A DNA stretch of 64,000 bases from Gammaproteobacteria bacterium (GTDB lineage Bacteria; Pseudomonadota; Gammaproteobacteria; Pseudomonadales; Azotimanducaceae): positions 124,001 through 188,000 of the forward strand of contig JAPOWH010000006.1 of NCBI GenBank assembly GCA_026707735.1. The letters are read 5' to 3'. The number at the start of each line of letters is the position of its first letter. The first letter of the stretch is position 1. The notes beneath the pieces were generated by a model, which was not told the origin of the DNA, made no database searches, and saw nothing but the letters and a program-made list of their open reading frames with translations. Below, piece after piece: positions 7,397 through 16,981 of the stretch. Position numbers and translations under genes: made by a program.

Positions 7397-8350
7397 TTAT
7401 TCAGGGGTTCCAACTATTGGCCGTTCGCCTTTCCAATATCCAAGTATCTCGTTTGTGCCCGACCACCACTGCCAGCCGGCACTGAGTGCGCTTCTGATTG
7501 CGATTATTTCAATCTGACGGTGGGCATTTGCGCCACTGACCGCTATTTGTTCTTCAATTTGTATCGCAAGATCCGCAATCTCCTGGGCCGATTCAAGAAT
7601 GAGTTCCTGCAATTCCAACGCTCTCCCATCGACATCATTGAGAAAATCGTCAACTTTAGTTTCATAGCGCGAAAACTCTTCATGTGGGATTTCCGGTCCT
7701 AGGCGTACGGGTGCAAACTGCCTGGTCTCGTAACGGGTCATAGGCGGTTGTTTGTACGACATCAGGCATGCCGAAAAGCTTAATGGTCCAAAGTCTCCAC
7801 ACATGTCCCACCTTCCGCACGCTGCCCGACACGCTTGGATCGCCTTCCGAATATCACGTTTTGATGTGGGATGAGAGTCTTGGTAATCCGCCCAATCCAC
7901 CACCTGCGGGCCCAAACTCTCCAAACTAAATTTACATCCAGCTGGGGAGCGATGAAGAACGTAGCGAAACTGATGGATCGGGTCCTGAACGTGATTCATG
8001 AACCAAGTCTTGCCTGGATAGCCTGACAACCACACATGCGGACGATGACTCATCGAGTCACTTACCAGCGCGCATGCTAGCCAGCCGAGCATTCGTTTTC
8101 CATCGTCGGGTGTCTGCCACTTGTATTTCATGATGAGTTCGGTAAGTTCTTGCCGCAGGGACAGGTTGTTAGTGCAGATTGCCATGTGTTTTAAACTCAA
8201 CGAATCGTTCTTCCGAATAAGGGATGGGGTTGGGAATATAGCACAAGCGGTCGAGTGGCCAAAGATACTAGGAATATGGCAACGCTCGCTGGCAGTTTCG
8301 AGTTTTGTCGCCAATGGACGACCGAGTCCAGTTCTCGCCACCATCGGCAT
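7397..8350 (-). CDS. Degenerate P-loop ATPase, primase/helicase-like
   Basis: A 317-residue frame. From about residue 85 to 200 it follows the pattern of phage and plasmid primase-helicase ATPases: GWLACALVSDSMSHRPHVWL leads into SGYPGKTW, a shortened Walker A, and a later QVVDWADYQ sits where Walker B is expected but lacks the usual glutamate. CRAACGRWDM then resembles the segment before sensor residues. The N-terminal 60 residues look unlike a natural domain, and the start is uncertain (an internal ATG at MAICTNN is possible). The gene is probably a shortened, catalytically weak or dead remnant of a mobile-element replication protein. Confidence in the family is low to moderate. Confidence 0.4.
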   Translation of the reverse strand: MPMVARTGLGRPLATKLETASERCHIPSIFGHSTACAIFPTPSLIRKNDSLSLKHMAICTNNLSLRQELTELIMKYKWQTPDDGKRMLGWLACALVSDSMSHRPHVWLSGYPGKTWFMNHVQDPIHQFRYVLHRSPAGCKFSLESLGPQVVDWADYQDSHPTSKRDIRKAIQACRAACGRWDMCGDFGPLSFSACLMSYKQPPMTRYETRQFAPVRLGPEIPHEEFSRYETKVDDFLNDVDGRALELQELILESAQEIADLAIQIEEQIAVSGANAHRQIEIIAIRSALSAGWQWWSGTNEILGYWKGERPIVGTPE

Positions 8351-8390
8351 TCATTGAACATGGGGATATCACTAGAAGGAGAAAATTAAA

Positions 8391-8879
8391 GTGGAAGTCC
8401 TACCTGCAATTGTTACTACCCTAGGTGCCTGTGTCGTAGCTGTAGTTTCGACTACAGCTAGCGCTTGGTTAGCCGTACCGTTGGCATTAAGGCGCTTTCG
8501 ATTGGAAAAACGGTGGGAAAAACAAGCAGATGCCTACGAGAGAGTACTTACCGCACTTGCTTCTACAAAGGAATATTTCGAGAGAGAGTTTGATGCAGAA
8601 ATATCGAGTACCGCAATCCCCCAAGCGGAAAAAGATGACTTGCACAGACGCCACAAAGAAGGTCTTAGAGAAATCGCCACTTGTATCGCGCTTAGCGGAT
8701 TCCTTCTCTCGGTCGCAGCAAGGGAGCGTTTAGGGCAATTGCGGAAAGAACTCAATGATGCCTCAAACGCACGGAATTGGTTTGGTTTTCTGGATTCTAA
8801 CCTTGGTGCAATCGCTCGCTGTATAGACGACCTCTCACAATTAGCGTCCGAAGATCTACAGATTCACCCCAACAAGTGA
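8391..8879 (+). CDS. Membrane-anchored coiled-coil protein
   Basis: A 162-residue protein that starts at GTG, 8 bases after an AAGGAG. It has one strong N-terminal hydrophobic helix (about residues 4-32) followed by basic residues (LRRFRLEKRWEKQ) and a long heptad-like helical region to about residue 130, so it is probably inner-membrane anchored with the bulk in the cytoplasm. No enzymatic motif is visible. It is the first gene on the plus strand in the island and is followed 149 bp later by a HEPN-motif gene in the same direction. The pair may act together, but spacing leaves room for a separate promoter. Confidence 0.6.
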   Translation: MEVLPAIVTTLGACVVAVVSTTASAWLAVPLALRRFRLEKRWEKQADAYERVLTALASTKEYFEREFDAEISSTAIPQAEKDDLHRRHKEGLREIATCIALSGFLLSVAARERLGQLRKELNDASNARNWFGFLDSNLGAIARCIDDLSQLASEDLQIHPNK

Positions 8880-9028
8880 TCCCCCGTTGCTAGAGTGCTG
8901 TGAGAACGCTCAAAACAGTCCCCTGCGATGTGTGAAAACTAGAGTCAGAAGAATTCGGATAGGGTTGTGATTGAGCGATTTCAAGGAGACCGGACTTCAG
9001 CCGCAGCATGCCCTAGCGTTACATCAGA

Positions 9029-9593
9029 GTGACACGCCTCAAACAAGCTGAAGCGAGTATTTCCGTAGTGAAGGGATCTCAATGCTTGGGCGAAGAGTTG
9101 GAGCTCATTGAGGATTCGATTTCCATTTCGACAGCGCATGGACGCCGTATTGCTATTCGTAGTGTGGTTACCGCACTCGAGGTTCTGGTGGCAGAGATTT
9201 GCGCGAACCTCGTGAACAAGCTACTTCCCGCTAGTCTTGAGGACTACGACGAACGCCACAAGTGGTTACTTGAGTTGTGCACCTTGTCCAACATTTCGTA
9301 TAGGATCGATTATTGTGGTCAATTGCAACTCGAACATCCGAATATACCGTTGAAGCTTAGAGCTCTGTTTGCGTTGAATATGAGTGCACAAGTTACTGAT
9401 TCCAATATATCACCCAAAAGCGATATAGGTTGGGTCAAGTTCCGAAGTGCGACTAAGATCAGGAATCGTATCACCCATCCAAAAAAACCAAGATGACCTT
9501 GAAGTATCCAGAGAGGAATACGACACAGTTGCGGAAGCGTTGCAATGGTTTGTGCGCTACCATCTTCGAGCTGTTGGTGGTACGAGATATTGA
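9029..9593 (+). pseudogene. HEPN-motif protein with frameshift at an A7 run
   Basis: The GTG frame from 9029 gives 155 residues that end at a TGA at 9494-9496, just after the motif KIRNRITHPK, in which Arg145 and His150 fit the HEPN RN-x3-H pattern. The stop falls 7 bases after a run of seven A residues (9481-9487). Removing one A lets the frame continue for about 33 more codons (the peptide includes EYDTVAEALQWFVRYHL) to a TGA at 9591-9593. That tail is a typical final HEPN helix. So the gene is either inactivated, misread at the homopolymer, or expressed by slippage. The catalytic motif is upstream of the shift and intact either way. Confidence 0.55.
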
Positions 9594-9624
9594 AAAAAAA
9601 GAAAAATTTAACACGCGTCTGCAT

Positions 9625-10203
9625 CTATGACAGCAAGGGCTTGCCATACAGGATCTTGGCCGGCGACGGCAAGTGATTTGCGCACACGGTCAGGAGACGA
9701 TGCGGCAGCTGAGGTTCCCAGAATCTCCGGTTGTAGCGGTACACGAACTCGTCCAGGTACATCTGCAGCTTGGGAGAGGAGACGCCATGGAGCGTCCACA
9801 GCAGGAAGCGCTTGAGATTCGCGATGGCGGTGTGCACCTTCGGCAGCCACTCGTCGACCTTCGAGGGAGGGGTGGCCTGGGACTCGACCTCGATGCCCTC
9901 CTCGAGGGACAGGGTCCCGTACGCCCTCCAGCCGTCGGTGCGGATGCGGAGCCGGGTGTTCTCGAACAGGGTGCCCGCCGTCGGGGACGCCTGATATGCG
10001 CAGCTGGCGCATTGGCGGATGCAATGCCGCTTCAGCACGTAGGCTTTTTCATGTCCGCATCGCGGGCATTGGAAGCCTTTGCGCCATCGCGCTCGGGCCA
10101 CGGCTTCGAGACATTCGCGCTCCGTTCGAAAGCGTCTTGTCCAGTCTCGAAAGCTCGTTTTGGGATACTTCTTCATTGCTTTTTCTACTATCTCTTTTAT
10201 CAT
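9625..10203 (-). mobile_element. IS1595-family transposase with an internal deletion
   Basis: A 192-residue minus-strand frame. The N-terminus has the IS1595-type zinc ribbon (CPRCG and CASCAYQ pairs, then TAGTLFENTRL). The C-terminus has the end of the ISXO2/IS1595 DDE domain (TDGWRAYGTL, then LKRFLLWTLHGVSSPK and YLDEFVYRYNRR). The stretch between them, which normally carries the first catalytic acidic residues and about 100 amino acids, is missing, and the two parts are joined in frame. It cannot transpose alone. The ATG at 10203 is taken as start; a TTG two codons earlier is possible. AT-rich ends near 9596-9625 and 10226-10255 resemble imperfect inverted repeats but I could not fix the element borders. 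Confidence 0.75.
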
Positions 10204-10574
10204 GTGCAATTATACAGTACTGTTGTATCTACATAAGCGTGAAATTTAATTTTCATTTCGTTCGTTTCATTTGCAACGGACGTTGGAGAAATTGCACTCC
10301 TGTCCATCGCGACGATATACCCAACCATCAATACACCACCTGACGCTACTGTTCGTCAATGCACTGGTCTATCAGCCGACACCTCGACCAAACAGGAGTC
10401 TAGGATCTGCGTGGGTACGACCGTCATTCGTTGAACATGTTGCTAAAACTCGTAAATCCAGAGAATTTCGGTGATTCCAGCGCTGATACTGCGATTCTTA
10501 GACCTCAGTTTGAGTTTTGCGGATCAAGAGCAGTAGAGAAGTCTTCTATTGAGAATTGCCGAATGCATCCCGAG
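10204..10574. other. Gap beside the transposase
   Basis: No supported gene. The part next to the transposase (10204-10255) is probably the terminal region of the insertion sequence. The remainder has several short open frames in all directions and no motif I can name. Confidence 0.35.
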
Positions 10575-10966
10575 TCACAAATCCTGAAACCACGCCGCAA
10601 TGGCCAGTTCGGCGAGTTCGTTGGCTTCCAATTCGACATCGTGCTCAACGTCGTCGGTTCCGTCCTCAGAAACGACAGGTTTGTCCATGGCAGGTGCGAT
10701 AACTCGGACAATGCTCGTATGCGTGAGTTGAATAACCTTTCAACGTCATCATTGCGCAGATGGACAGGATCATTGAGATGCGACCAATACTGTTGTCCAA
10801 ATCGACAGAAGTGACTTCATCGGTCTCGTCAATCCTCTTTAGGTATGCCGAAGACGCGTCTACGCCGATGAAGATGTTCGTCTCTCTGAAAGTCCGGCAG
10901 TTGAAGGCGACCCTCCTGGGTTTGATGCAAGAGATCCTTCAGGTCCTCCTTTGTGGTATCCAACAT
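10575..10966 (-). pseudogene. Remnant of a DUF262 (GmrS-like) gene
   Basis: From an ATG at 10966, preceded by GGGAG at good spacing, the minus strand reads MLDTTKEDLKDLL and then GRLQLPDFQRD, the signature start of DUF262 proteins, the NTPase half of type IV restriction enzymes such as GmrSD. The frame then breaks. Continuing by frameshifts one reads IFIGVDASSAYLKRIDETDE, DNSIGRISMILSICAMM, and finally MDKPVVSEDGTDD to a TGA at 10575. At least three frameshifts and large deletions are needed, since intact DUF262 proteins are several times longer. It is therefore a dead fragment, though its ribosome site survives. Confidence 0.55.
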
Positions 10967-11070
10967 TAGCTATCTCCCTTTGTCGATAAACGAGCACGCG
11001 ACCTACAAGCGCTTACACTCCACCCTCTGTAGAGATAAAGTTAGACATTTAGAGAAATTTTATTTATCAA

Positions 11071-11268
11071 TTAATTATGTCGAACATCGTAACCGAAAAC
11101 GACGCAAAGCGTAACCGCGAACGACACTATGCCTCGCTCTTGAAGACGCTCTCCGTCAATGCAAACGAAAACCGGGATCAAGCCCGTGACTTCAATGTGC
11201 GCAATGGCTGGCATGAGAATCCTGACTTCCTCGTGTTCCATAATCTGGGGCAATCCAGCGGCTTTCAT
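11071..11268 (-). CDS. Small hypothetical protein, second of a coupled pair
   Basis: A 65-residue frame whose ATG overlaps the TGA of the small frame upstream (ATGA overlap at 11265-11268). It begins MKAAGLPQIMEHEEVRI and is moderately hydrophobic in its second half. The 4-bp overlap is the main reason to think it is real; an overlapping plus-strand frame at 11077-11304 is a competing candidate. No family recognised. Confidence 0.25.
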   Translation of the reverse strand: MKAAGLPQIMEHEEVRILMPAIAHIEVTGLIPVFVCIDGERLQERGIVSFAVTLCVVFGYDVRHN

Positions 11269-11393
11269 TTTCTGACGGCATCCCAAACTTTCTTCACGAT
11301 TTGACGCTTCAGCCGTTCCGGCGCCGGCGAGTAGGCCATTTGTAGCAATTGATGGACCGACAGCGGTCGATAGTCCTTTGCGTTTGAACTCAC
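11265..11393 (-). CDS. Small basic protein or gene remnant
   Basis: A 42-codon frame that starts at GTG and ends in KRQIVKKVWDAVRK. The composition (SVHQLLQMAYSPAPERLK) is that of a genuine helical protein end, so it may be a short protein or the last part of a decayed longer gene. It overlaps the next frame by 4 bp. No ribosome site is obvious at the GTG. Confidence 0.3.
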   Translation of the reverse strand: MSSNAKDYRPLSVHQLLQMAYSPAPERLKRQIVKKVWDAVRK

Positions 11394-11510
11394 GGTCCAG
11401 ATGCGTTATTCACCCTCTCTAACTGGTCGCGGTTTGCATCGCGGTAACCACCATTCGTAGTTCAGATTCATGCACAGCCGATATTTGACGGCGCTCCCCA
11501 CTCCTGAAAC

Positions 11511-11714
11511 CTACAGGCGATGGCTGTCAATGCTGGGTCCGCTTCCATCGACCCCATAGGGAAGAGCAACCACGAACCGAATCACATCGTCTGGGGCCTT
11601 TTCGCGTCGAAGCGCTCTGGAGACTGTGACTATTCTCTTCTGGCCGCTTGGAAAGGCGATCCAAGCGTTGTCGAGCAATCGACTTGCATTGAGTCCCGCT
11701 TCATGTGTTGCTAG
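11511..11714 (-). pseudogene. Decayed ORF without a start codon
   Basis: A minus-strand open frame of 67 sense codons that reads like real protein: GLNASRLLDNAWIAFPSG, then KRIVTVSRALRREKAPDDV and FVVALPYGVDGSGPS to a TAG at 11511. It is bounded upstream by an in-frame TAG with no ATG or GTG between, so the 5' part appears lost. I do not recognise the family. It adds to the run of decayed genes next to the leu operon. Confidence 0.35.
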
Positions 11715-11750
11715 CTACGCTTCCGCCATTTAGTGTGCCTGGGTACAACA

Positions 11751-11756
11751 TATAAT
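11751..11756 (+). promoter_or_regulatory. Candidate -10 box for the leu operon
   Basis: A perfect TATAAT lies 58 bp upstream of the leuC start. The -35 position at the right spacing (near 11729-11734, TTTAGT) is a poor match, so the promoter is weak, activator dependent, or not this one. Confidence 0.3.
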
Positions 11757-11813
11757 TGACAGCGTCACCACGTCGGTTTCCGCCCCGCCTCTTCGAGTTT
11801 CTTGGGTTCCTCT

Positions 11814-13229
11814 ATGCCACGTACGCTCTATGACAAGATCTGGGATGAACACTATGTGGGGACACGTGACGATGGGTTGGACCTCCTTTACGTAGATCGA
11901 CACCTGTTGCATGAGGTCACCTCTCCGCAAGCTTTCGAGGGTCTGACACTAGCTTCGCGTAAGCCTTGGAGGCTTGATGCGAATCTAGCAACCGTGGACC
12001 ACAGCATTCCAACGTCGAACCGTTCTTCAGGCGTTGACGGAATCGAAGATTCCATCGCTAGGGAGCAGGTGATCGTGTTGAATGAAAACTGCAAATCGTT
12101 CGACATTCACTACTTCAATATGCACGACCACCGACAGGGAATCGTCCATGTGGTGGGACCTGAACAAGGTGCAACCCTTCCTGGTATGACCATCGTTTGT
12201 GGTGATTCCCATACTTCCACACATGGAGCATTTGGAGCTCTTGCACACGGAATTGGAACTACAGAAGTCGAGCACGTGTTGGCAACGCAATGCCTGATTC
12301 AACAGAAGAGCTCCAACATGTGCGTTGAGATCCAAGGATCCCTTCCACCTTGGTGTTCAGCCAAGGACGTTGTATTGGCGCTGATTCGAAAGATAGGTAC
12401 CGCGGGAGCTACTGGCCACACGATTGAATATTGTGGAGAGGTTGTTTCGAAGATGTCGATGGAAGGTCGCATGACCATTTGCAACATGTCGATCGAGGCA
12501 GGAGCTCGCGCTGGTCTCATGGGAATCGACGACACGACAATCGAATACATCGAAGGGCGTCCATTTGCACCAACAGGTCAACTCTGGCACGAAGCAGTGG
12601 ATTGTTGGCGGACGCTCAACACGGACTCCGATGCAAGTTTCGCTCGGCGCACGACGCTTGATGTAACCGATATGCCCCCCCAAGTTAGTTGGGGTACCAA
12701 TCCAGAATTGGTCATTGACATAGACGACGCAGTGCCTGCGCCAGACGACTTCGCCGACAGTGCAAAAGCTGAAACGGTCGAACGGGCACTTGACTATATG
12801 GATTTGACCCCAGGCATGAGACTCGCAGATGTCGCTCTTGACACTGTGTTCATTGGTTCATGCACGAATGCTCGAATTGAAGACTTGCGCCAGGCCGCGA
12901 CGATTGCAAAAGGGCGCCGTGTTTCGCAAAGCATCAAATACGCCTTGGTTGTGCCAGGATCGGGCTTAGTCAAGAAACAGGCAGAAAATGAAGGGCTTCA
13001 CGAAATCTTTATGGAAGCTGGCTTCCAATGGCGCGAGCCAGGGTGCTCCATGTGCCTAGCAATGAACAATGACAAGCTACTGCCTGGAGAGCGGTGTGCA
13101 TCCACATCTAACAGGAACTTCGAAGGCCGACAGGGGCACTTGGGTCGCACGCATTTGGTAAGCCCAGCAACCGCGGCAGCCAGTGCCATCGCTGGTCGTC
13201 TCGTAGACGTAAGGGAGTACATCGAGTGA
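11814..13229 (+). CDS. leuC: 3-isopropylmalate dehydratase, large subunit
   Basis: LeuC, with LeuD, interconverts 2- and 3-isopropylmalate in leucine synthesis in the cytoplasm. The 471-residue protein has the aconitase fold; the three cluster cysteines are seen in [10 protein letters not shown] (near residue 350) and EPGCSMC (near 410 and 413). [14 protein letters not shown] is the conserved substrate region. The ATG at 11814 ([13 protein letters not shown]) matches the normal family N-terminus; an upstream TTG at 11802 is unnecessary. It is first of leuC-leuD-leuB-asd, whose genes overlap by 4 bp, so one transcript is likely. Length is normal. Confidence 0.97.
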   Translation: MPRTLYDKIWDEHYVGTRDDGLDLLYVDRHLLHEVTSPQAFEGLTLASRKPWRLDANLATVDHSIPTSNRSSGVDGIEDSIAREQVIVLNENCKSFDIHYFNMHDHRQGIVHVVGPEQGATLPGMTIVCGDSHTSTHGAFGALAHGIGTTEVEHVLATQCLIQQKSSNMCVEIQGSLPPWCSAKDVVLALIRKIGTAGATGHTIEYCGEVVSKMSMEGRMTICNMSIEAGARAGLMGIDDTTIEYIEGRPFAPTGQLWHEAVDCWRTLNTDSDASFARRTTLDVTDMPPQVSWGTNPELVIDIDDAVPAPDDFADSAKAETVERALDYMDLTPGMRLADVALDTVFIGSCTNARIEDLRQAATIAKGRRVSQSIKYALVVPGSGLVKKQAENEGLHEIFMEAGFQWREPGCSMCLAMNNDKLLPGERCASTSNRNFEGRQGHLGRTHLVSPATAAASAIAGRLVDVREYIE

Positions 13230-13882
13230 CTAGTAAAGGAATTCAAACCTTTCAGCGGCATCAAGGCACGGTCGCTCCGCTGGATCGGGCAAATGTCGAT
13301 ACTGACCAGATCATCCCCAAGCAATTTCTCAAGTCGGTCAAGAAAACGGGATTTGGCGTTAATTTGTTTGACGCGTGGCGATTTCTAGACGAAGGCGAAA
13401 TAGGAAAGCAAGAGCGACAGGAGAATCCGGACTTCGTACTGAACGATTCGAGGTACCGGAACGCGACAATTCTATTGGCCCGTCGCAATTTTGGGTGTGG
13501 GTCAAGCCGCGAGCATGCGGTCTGGGCATTGCTGCAGTTTGGATTTAGGTGTGTATTGGCACCGTCATTCGCCGATATCTTTCACAACAATTGCATCAGC
13601 AATGGCCTATTGCCCGTTGTAATGGACGAGGTATGGATCGATCAGATCTTTGAAGATGCCACGCAAGATGAGCCGCTTACGATGACTGTAGATTTGCAGG
13701 AACAGCGCATCTCCTATGCGGGCGGAAACGCAACGCATTTTTCGATTGACCCGAAAGCGCGCAGGAGGCTCATGGAAGGAATGGACGAGATTGCTCTTAC
13801 ATTGCGACACGAAGAACAAGTTCGCTCGTTTGAGAAGGAGCATCGGCAACGGATGCCTTGGCTATTCTCGAGCACAGGATGA
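13226..13882 (+). CDS. leuD: 3-isopropylmalate dehydratase, small subunit
   Basis: LeuD is the swivel-domain subunit that joins LeuC to form isopropylmalate isomerase. The 218-residue protein shows the family landmarks [18 protein letters not shown] near the start, [15 protein letters not shown] (substrate-binding GSSREHA) and a [11 protein letters not shown] segment. It starts with GTG inside the last codons of leuC (4-bp overlap) and its own stop overlaps the leuB start by 4 bp, which points to coupled translation and balanced subunits. Confidence 0.97.
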   Translation: MTSKGIQTFQRHQGTVAPLDRANVDTDQIIPKQFLKSVKKTGFGVNLFDAWRFLDEGEIGKQERQENPDFVLNDSRYRNATILLARRNFGCGSSREHAVWALLQFGFRCVLAPSFADIFHNNCISNGLLPVVMDEVWIDQIFEDATQDEPLTMTVDLQEQRISYAGGNATHFSIDPKARRRLMEGMDEIALTLRHEEQVRSFEKEHRQRMPWLFSSTG

Positions 13883-14979
13883 AAGCACAGAATTCTCATA
13901 GCATTCTTGTATTGCCTGGAGACGGCATCGGTGCAGAGGTAATGCCTCATGCCATTCGGGTCATGGAGGCAGCCGCAGGCAATCGCATCAGTTTGCGTCT
14001 TGAATATGCAGACTTCGGCGGCTGCTCGATTGATCGCCACGGCGTTCCAATGACCACAGAAACTTTGACTCGCGCTCAATGTGTGGACGCCGTGTTGGTT
14101 GGAGCTGTTGGAGGTCCCAAATGGGACGACCTTCCCGTGGAAAAAAAGCCGGAAAAAGGACTGTTGGGACTCCGAGCGGGCCTGGATTGCTTCGCAAATC
14201 TTCGACCTGCATTGACGTTCGCACCATTGGCCGAGGCATCCACTCTAAAGACAGAGCTTGTAGCTGGACTCGACATACTCATCGTTCGAGAGCTAACAGG
14301 CGGCGTCTACTTCGGAAATCCCCGGGGTGTTGAGGTACGAGACAATTTGCGATATGGATTCAACACGTTCGGTTACGACGAGTCAGAAATTCAGCGAGTA
14401 ACCAAAGTAGCGTTTGAACTGGCACGCAAGCGTCGTGGCAAGGTGTGTTCAGTGGATAAAGCAAATGTGCTGGAAGTTACGCAGCTTTGGCGCGATGTGG
14501 TTAAAGAGGTCCACTCCGACTATGCCGATGTTGAACTTAGTCACATGTACGTGGACAACGCCGCCATGCAGCTCGTGCGTGAGCCCAAGCAGTTTGACGT
14601 GATCGTCACCGGAAACATGTTTGGAGACATACTCTCAGACGTAGCAGCAATGCTGACCGGATCGCTGGGAATGCTCCCTTCGGCATCTCTGAACGCGAGC
14701 AGCCGAGGTCTCTATGAACCTGTTCACGGAACTGCGCCTGACATTGCAGGAAAGAACTTGGCGAATCCATTGGCCACCATACTGTCCGTAGCCATGCTGT
14801 ACCGCTACAGCCTAGATGCGCCCGATATTGCAGACAGCATAGAAGCTGCAGTGGACCGCGTGCTCGAACATGGCTATCGCACTGGGGACATAATGCCACT
14901 CAATCCCTCCGAGAACATCGTGCGGGTTGGCACCGATCAGATGACCGATGTAGTCATAGCAGAATTGGAAGCTTCATGA
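13879..14979 (+). CDS. leuB: 3-isopropylmalate dehydrogenase
   Basis: LeuB oxidises and decarboxylates 3-isopropylmalate with NAD in leucine synthesis. The 366-residue protein begins [13 protein letters not shown], typical of the family; the metal and substrate residues are in YVDNAAMQL and [10 protein letters not shown], and [11 protein letters not shown] and [13 protein letters not shown] are the conserved cofactor-loop regions. The ATG at 13879 overlaps the leuD stop by 4 bp and is chosen over an in-frame ATG 21 bases upstream that would lie deep in leuD. Length is normal. Confidence 0.97.
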   Translation: MKAQNSHSILVLPGDGIGAEVMPHAIRVMEAAAGNRISLRLEYADFGGCSIDRHGVPMTTETLTRAQCVDAVLVGAVGGPKWDDLPVEKKPEKGLLGLRAGLDCFANLRPALTFAPLAEASTLKTELVAGLDILIVRELTGGVYFGNPRGVEVRDNLRYGFNTFGYDESEIQRVTKVAFELARKRRGKVCSVDKANVLEVTQLWRDVVKEVHSDYADVELSHMYVDNAAMQLVREPKQFDVIVTGNMFGDILSDVAAMLTGSLGMLPSASLNASSRGLYEPVHGTAPDIAGKNLANPLATILSVAMLYRYSLDAPDIADSIEAAVDRVLEHGYRTGDIMPLNPSENIVRVGTDQMTDVVIAELEAS

Positions 14980-15998
14980 CTGAACTAGTGAATGTGGCCG
15001 TTGCGGGGGCCACTGGGGCTGTCGGTGAGGCGATGTGCGAAATCTTGGAGCAACGAGATTTCCCCATGGGAGACTTGCGATTGCTCGCTAGTAGCCGTTC
15101 CGCCGGCAAGCGTGTCTGGTTCAAGGATCACTACATTCGTGTTGAATGTTTGGATGAATTCGATTTCTCGGAAACCCAAATAGCATTGTTCTCGGCAGGT
15201 GGGGAGGTATCGAGGGTGCACGCCCCGCGTGCGGCTCAATCAGGCGCAATAGTTGTCGACAACACGTCGCACTTTCGGACGCACGACACCATTCCTCTCG
15301 TTGTGCCGGAAGTCAACCAGCATAGGATTGCTAGTGGGTTGAAGACTGGAATCATCGCAAATCCGAATTGCTCCACCATTCAGATGGTTGTGGCTCTTAA
15401 ACCGATATACGATGCGGTTGGCATTGAGCGCATAAACGTTGCGACCTATCAAGCCGTCTCAGGTGCTGGATCACGGGGTCTGAAGGAACTTGCTGTACAG
15501 ACCGCCAACATACTAAACGCGAACGAAATCGAACCCGAAGTGGCCCCCGTGCAAATCGCCTTCAACGCTATACCTCAAATTGGTGAGTTCAAGGAGAATG
15601 GCTACACGCTCGAAGAAATGAAAATGGTTTGGGAAACTCAGAAAATCTTCGAGGATCCCGGCATCAAGGTAAATCCGACTTGTGTCCGAATTCCAGTGTT
15701 TTTCGGACACTCAGAAGCGGTACATATCGAAACTAGAGAACCACTATCGGTCGAGGATGCACATCAGCTCCTCAGGCAGGCAAAGAACGTCGAACTTATT
15801 GATGAGCGAACCGAGGGTGGATATCCCACTGCCGTTCTTCACGCCGCCGGCAAAGATCCAGTCTACGTTGGCCGTGTACGGAAGGATATCTCGCATGATA
15901 GAGGTCTAAGCATGTGGATCGTGTCGGACAATGTACGAAAGGGCGCCGCTCTAAACAGCATTCAAATTGCAGAGGAAGTGGCTTCTCTCATCGCGTAG
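14976..15998 (+). CDS. asd: Aspartate-semialdehyde dehydrogenase
   Basis: Asd reduces aspartyl phosphate to aspartate semialdehyde, the branch point to lysine, diaminopimelate, methionine, threonine and isoleucine. The 340-residue protein has the NADP-binding [10 protein letters not shown] at the N-terminus and the catalytic cysteine in [10 protein letters not shown] (Cys132). It resembles the Gram-positive-like/Pseudomonas Asd type of about 340 residues rather than the longer enteric type. It starts 4 bp inside leuB. The leuB-asd pairing is common in Pseudomonas and relatives. Confidence 0.96.
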   Translation: MTELVNVAVAGATGAVGEAMCEILEQRDFPMGDLRLLASSRSAGKRVWFKDHYIRVECLDEFDFSETQIALFSAGGEVSRVHAPRAAQSGAIVVDNTSHFRTHDTIPLVVPEVNQHRIASGLKTGIIANPNCSTIQMVVALKPIYDAVGIERINVATYQAVSGAGSRGLKELAVQTANILNANEIEPEVAPVQIAFNAIPQIGEFKENGYTLEEMKMVWETQKIFEDPGIKVNPTCVRIPVFFGHSEAVHIETREPLSVEDAHQLLRQAKNVELIDERTEGGYPTAVLHAAGKDPVYVGRVRKDISHDRGLSMWIVSDNVRKGAALNSIQIAEEVASLIA

Positions 15999-16044
15999 GA
16001 TTTAACGTCCCCAATTTTGCTGCCTACCTAGCACCAACCCACTA

Positions 16045-16884
16045 ATGACGCACAGCGTAGCACTAGGCGTTGAATATGACGGATCGAAATTCGTGGGTAG
16101 CCAACGTCAGCCGGAAGGACGCACCATTCAGGCGGTGCTCGAATCTGCATTGGCTCGAGTGGCTGATGAAGAGGTTCAAGTTGATTTTGCCGGAAGGACC
16201 GACTCCGGCGTGCACGCGACAAATCAGGTGGCTTGCTTCAGAACCTTGGCAACAAGAACCACCTCCGCGTGGGTTAAAGGAGCTAACACCTACCTGCCGG
16301 ATGACATTGTTGTTCACAGCTGTCATGACGTCGATGGCTCGTTCGATCCGAGGCGATCTGCTAAGTGGAGACGCTATTTTTATGTCTTTGGCGAACGCAA
16401 AGTAGTGCCAGCACTAGGTAGAAGTTTTGCCACTTGGATCGACGATTGGCTAGATGCGGAGACTCTGCACAAGCAATCCCAATGCCTTCTCGGCGAGCAC
16501 GATTTCACTTCATTCCGGGCTGCTCATTGTCAATCGAAGTCACCTAGGAGACGCATACACGCCATCTCCGTAACACGATTGAGCGAGTTCGTTGTGCTCG
16601 ACATTGTGGCAAATGCGTATCTCTTGAGGATGGTCCGAAACATTGCCGGTGCGTTGTTTGGCCTAGCACAGGGAAAAGTCGCCGATCTATCGATGCTATT
16701 GGAACAGCGTGATCGATCTCTTGCACCTCCTACGGCGCCGCCACAAGGCCTCTATCTAACCCAGATCGCTTATGAAAAATACCCTTCACTGGGCTTGTTT
16801 CGCTCGCCTCCCTTGCTGGGTACCTGCACGGAGTTCTCGGTGTTCACGCCGTCAGATTTCACTGACGTTCGCATCGGGATCTAG
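16045..16884 (+). CDS. truA: tRNA pseudouridine synthase A
   Basis: TruA converts uridines 38-40 of the tRNA anticodon arm to pseudouridine. The 279-residue protein carries the catalytic aspartate in FAGRTDSGVHATNQV (Asp53) and the later AYLLRMVRNIAGAL of the family. It lies 46 bp after asd, as in Pseudomonas gene order, but fimV, which often separates them, is absent. The C-terminus is about 15 residues longer than common forms. Confidence 0.95.
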   Translation: MTHSVALGVEYDGSKFVGSQRQPEGRTIQAVLESALARVADEEVQVDFAGRTDSGVHATNQVACFRTLATRTTSAWVKGANTYLPDDIVVHSCHDVDGSFDPRRSAKWRRYFYVFGERKVVPALGRSFATWIDDWLDAETLHKQSQCLLGEHDFTSFRAAHCQSKSPRRRIHAISVTRLSEFVVLDIVANAYLLRMVRNIAGALFGLAQGKVADLSMLLEQRDRSLAPPTAPPQGLYLTQIAYEKYPSLGLFRSPPLLGTCTEFSVFTPSDFTDVRIGI

Positions 16885-16981
16885 AACTTGCATACGCGCC
16901 GTGCAAGTCGAAGGTTTCTTGTGTTGACTCTCCTTGCAAAGAATGCAATCTCTTGATTTCTAACAACATATTGGTGTCCAG

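Noticed and set aside
9591..9612. Terminator at the A-rich stretch after the HEPN gene
   Set aside because: There is no hairpin before it and the run is A on the coding strand, not T; it is more likely the end of the insertion sequence.
9673..10236. 187-codon plus-strand frame opposite the transposase
   Set aside because: It is antisense to a frame with clear zinc-ribbon and DDE features and has no motif of its own.
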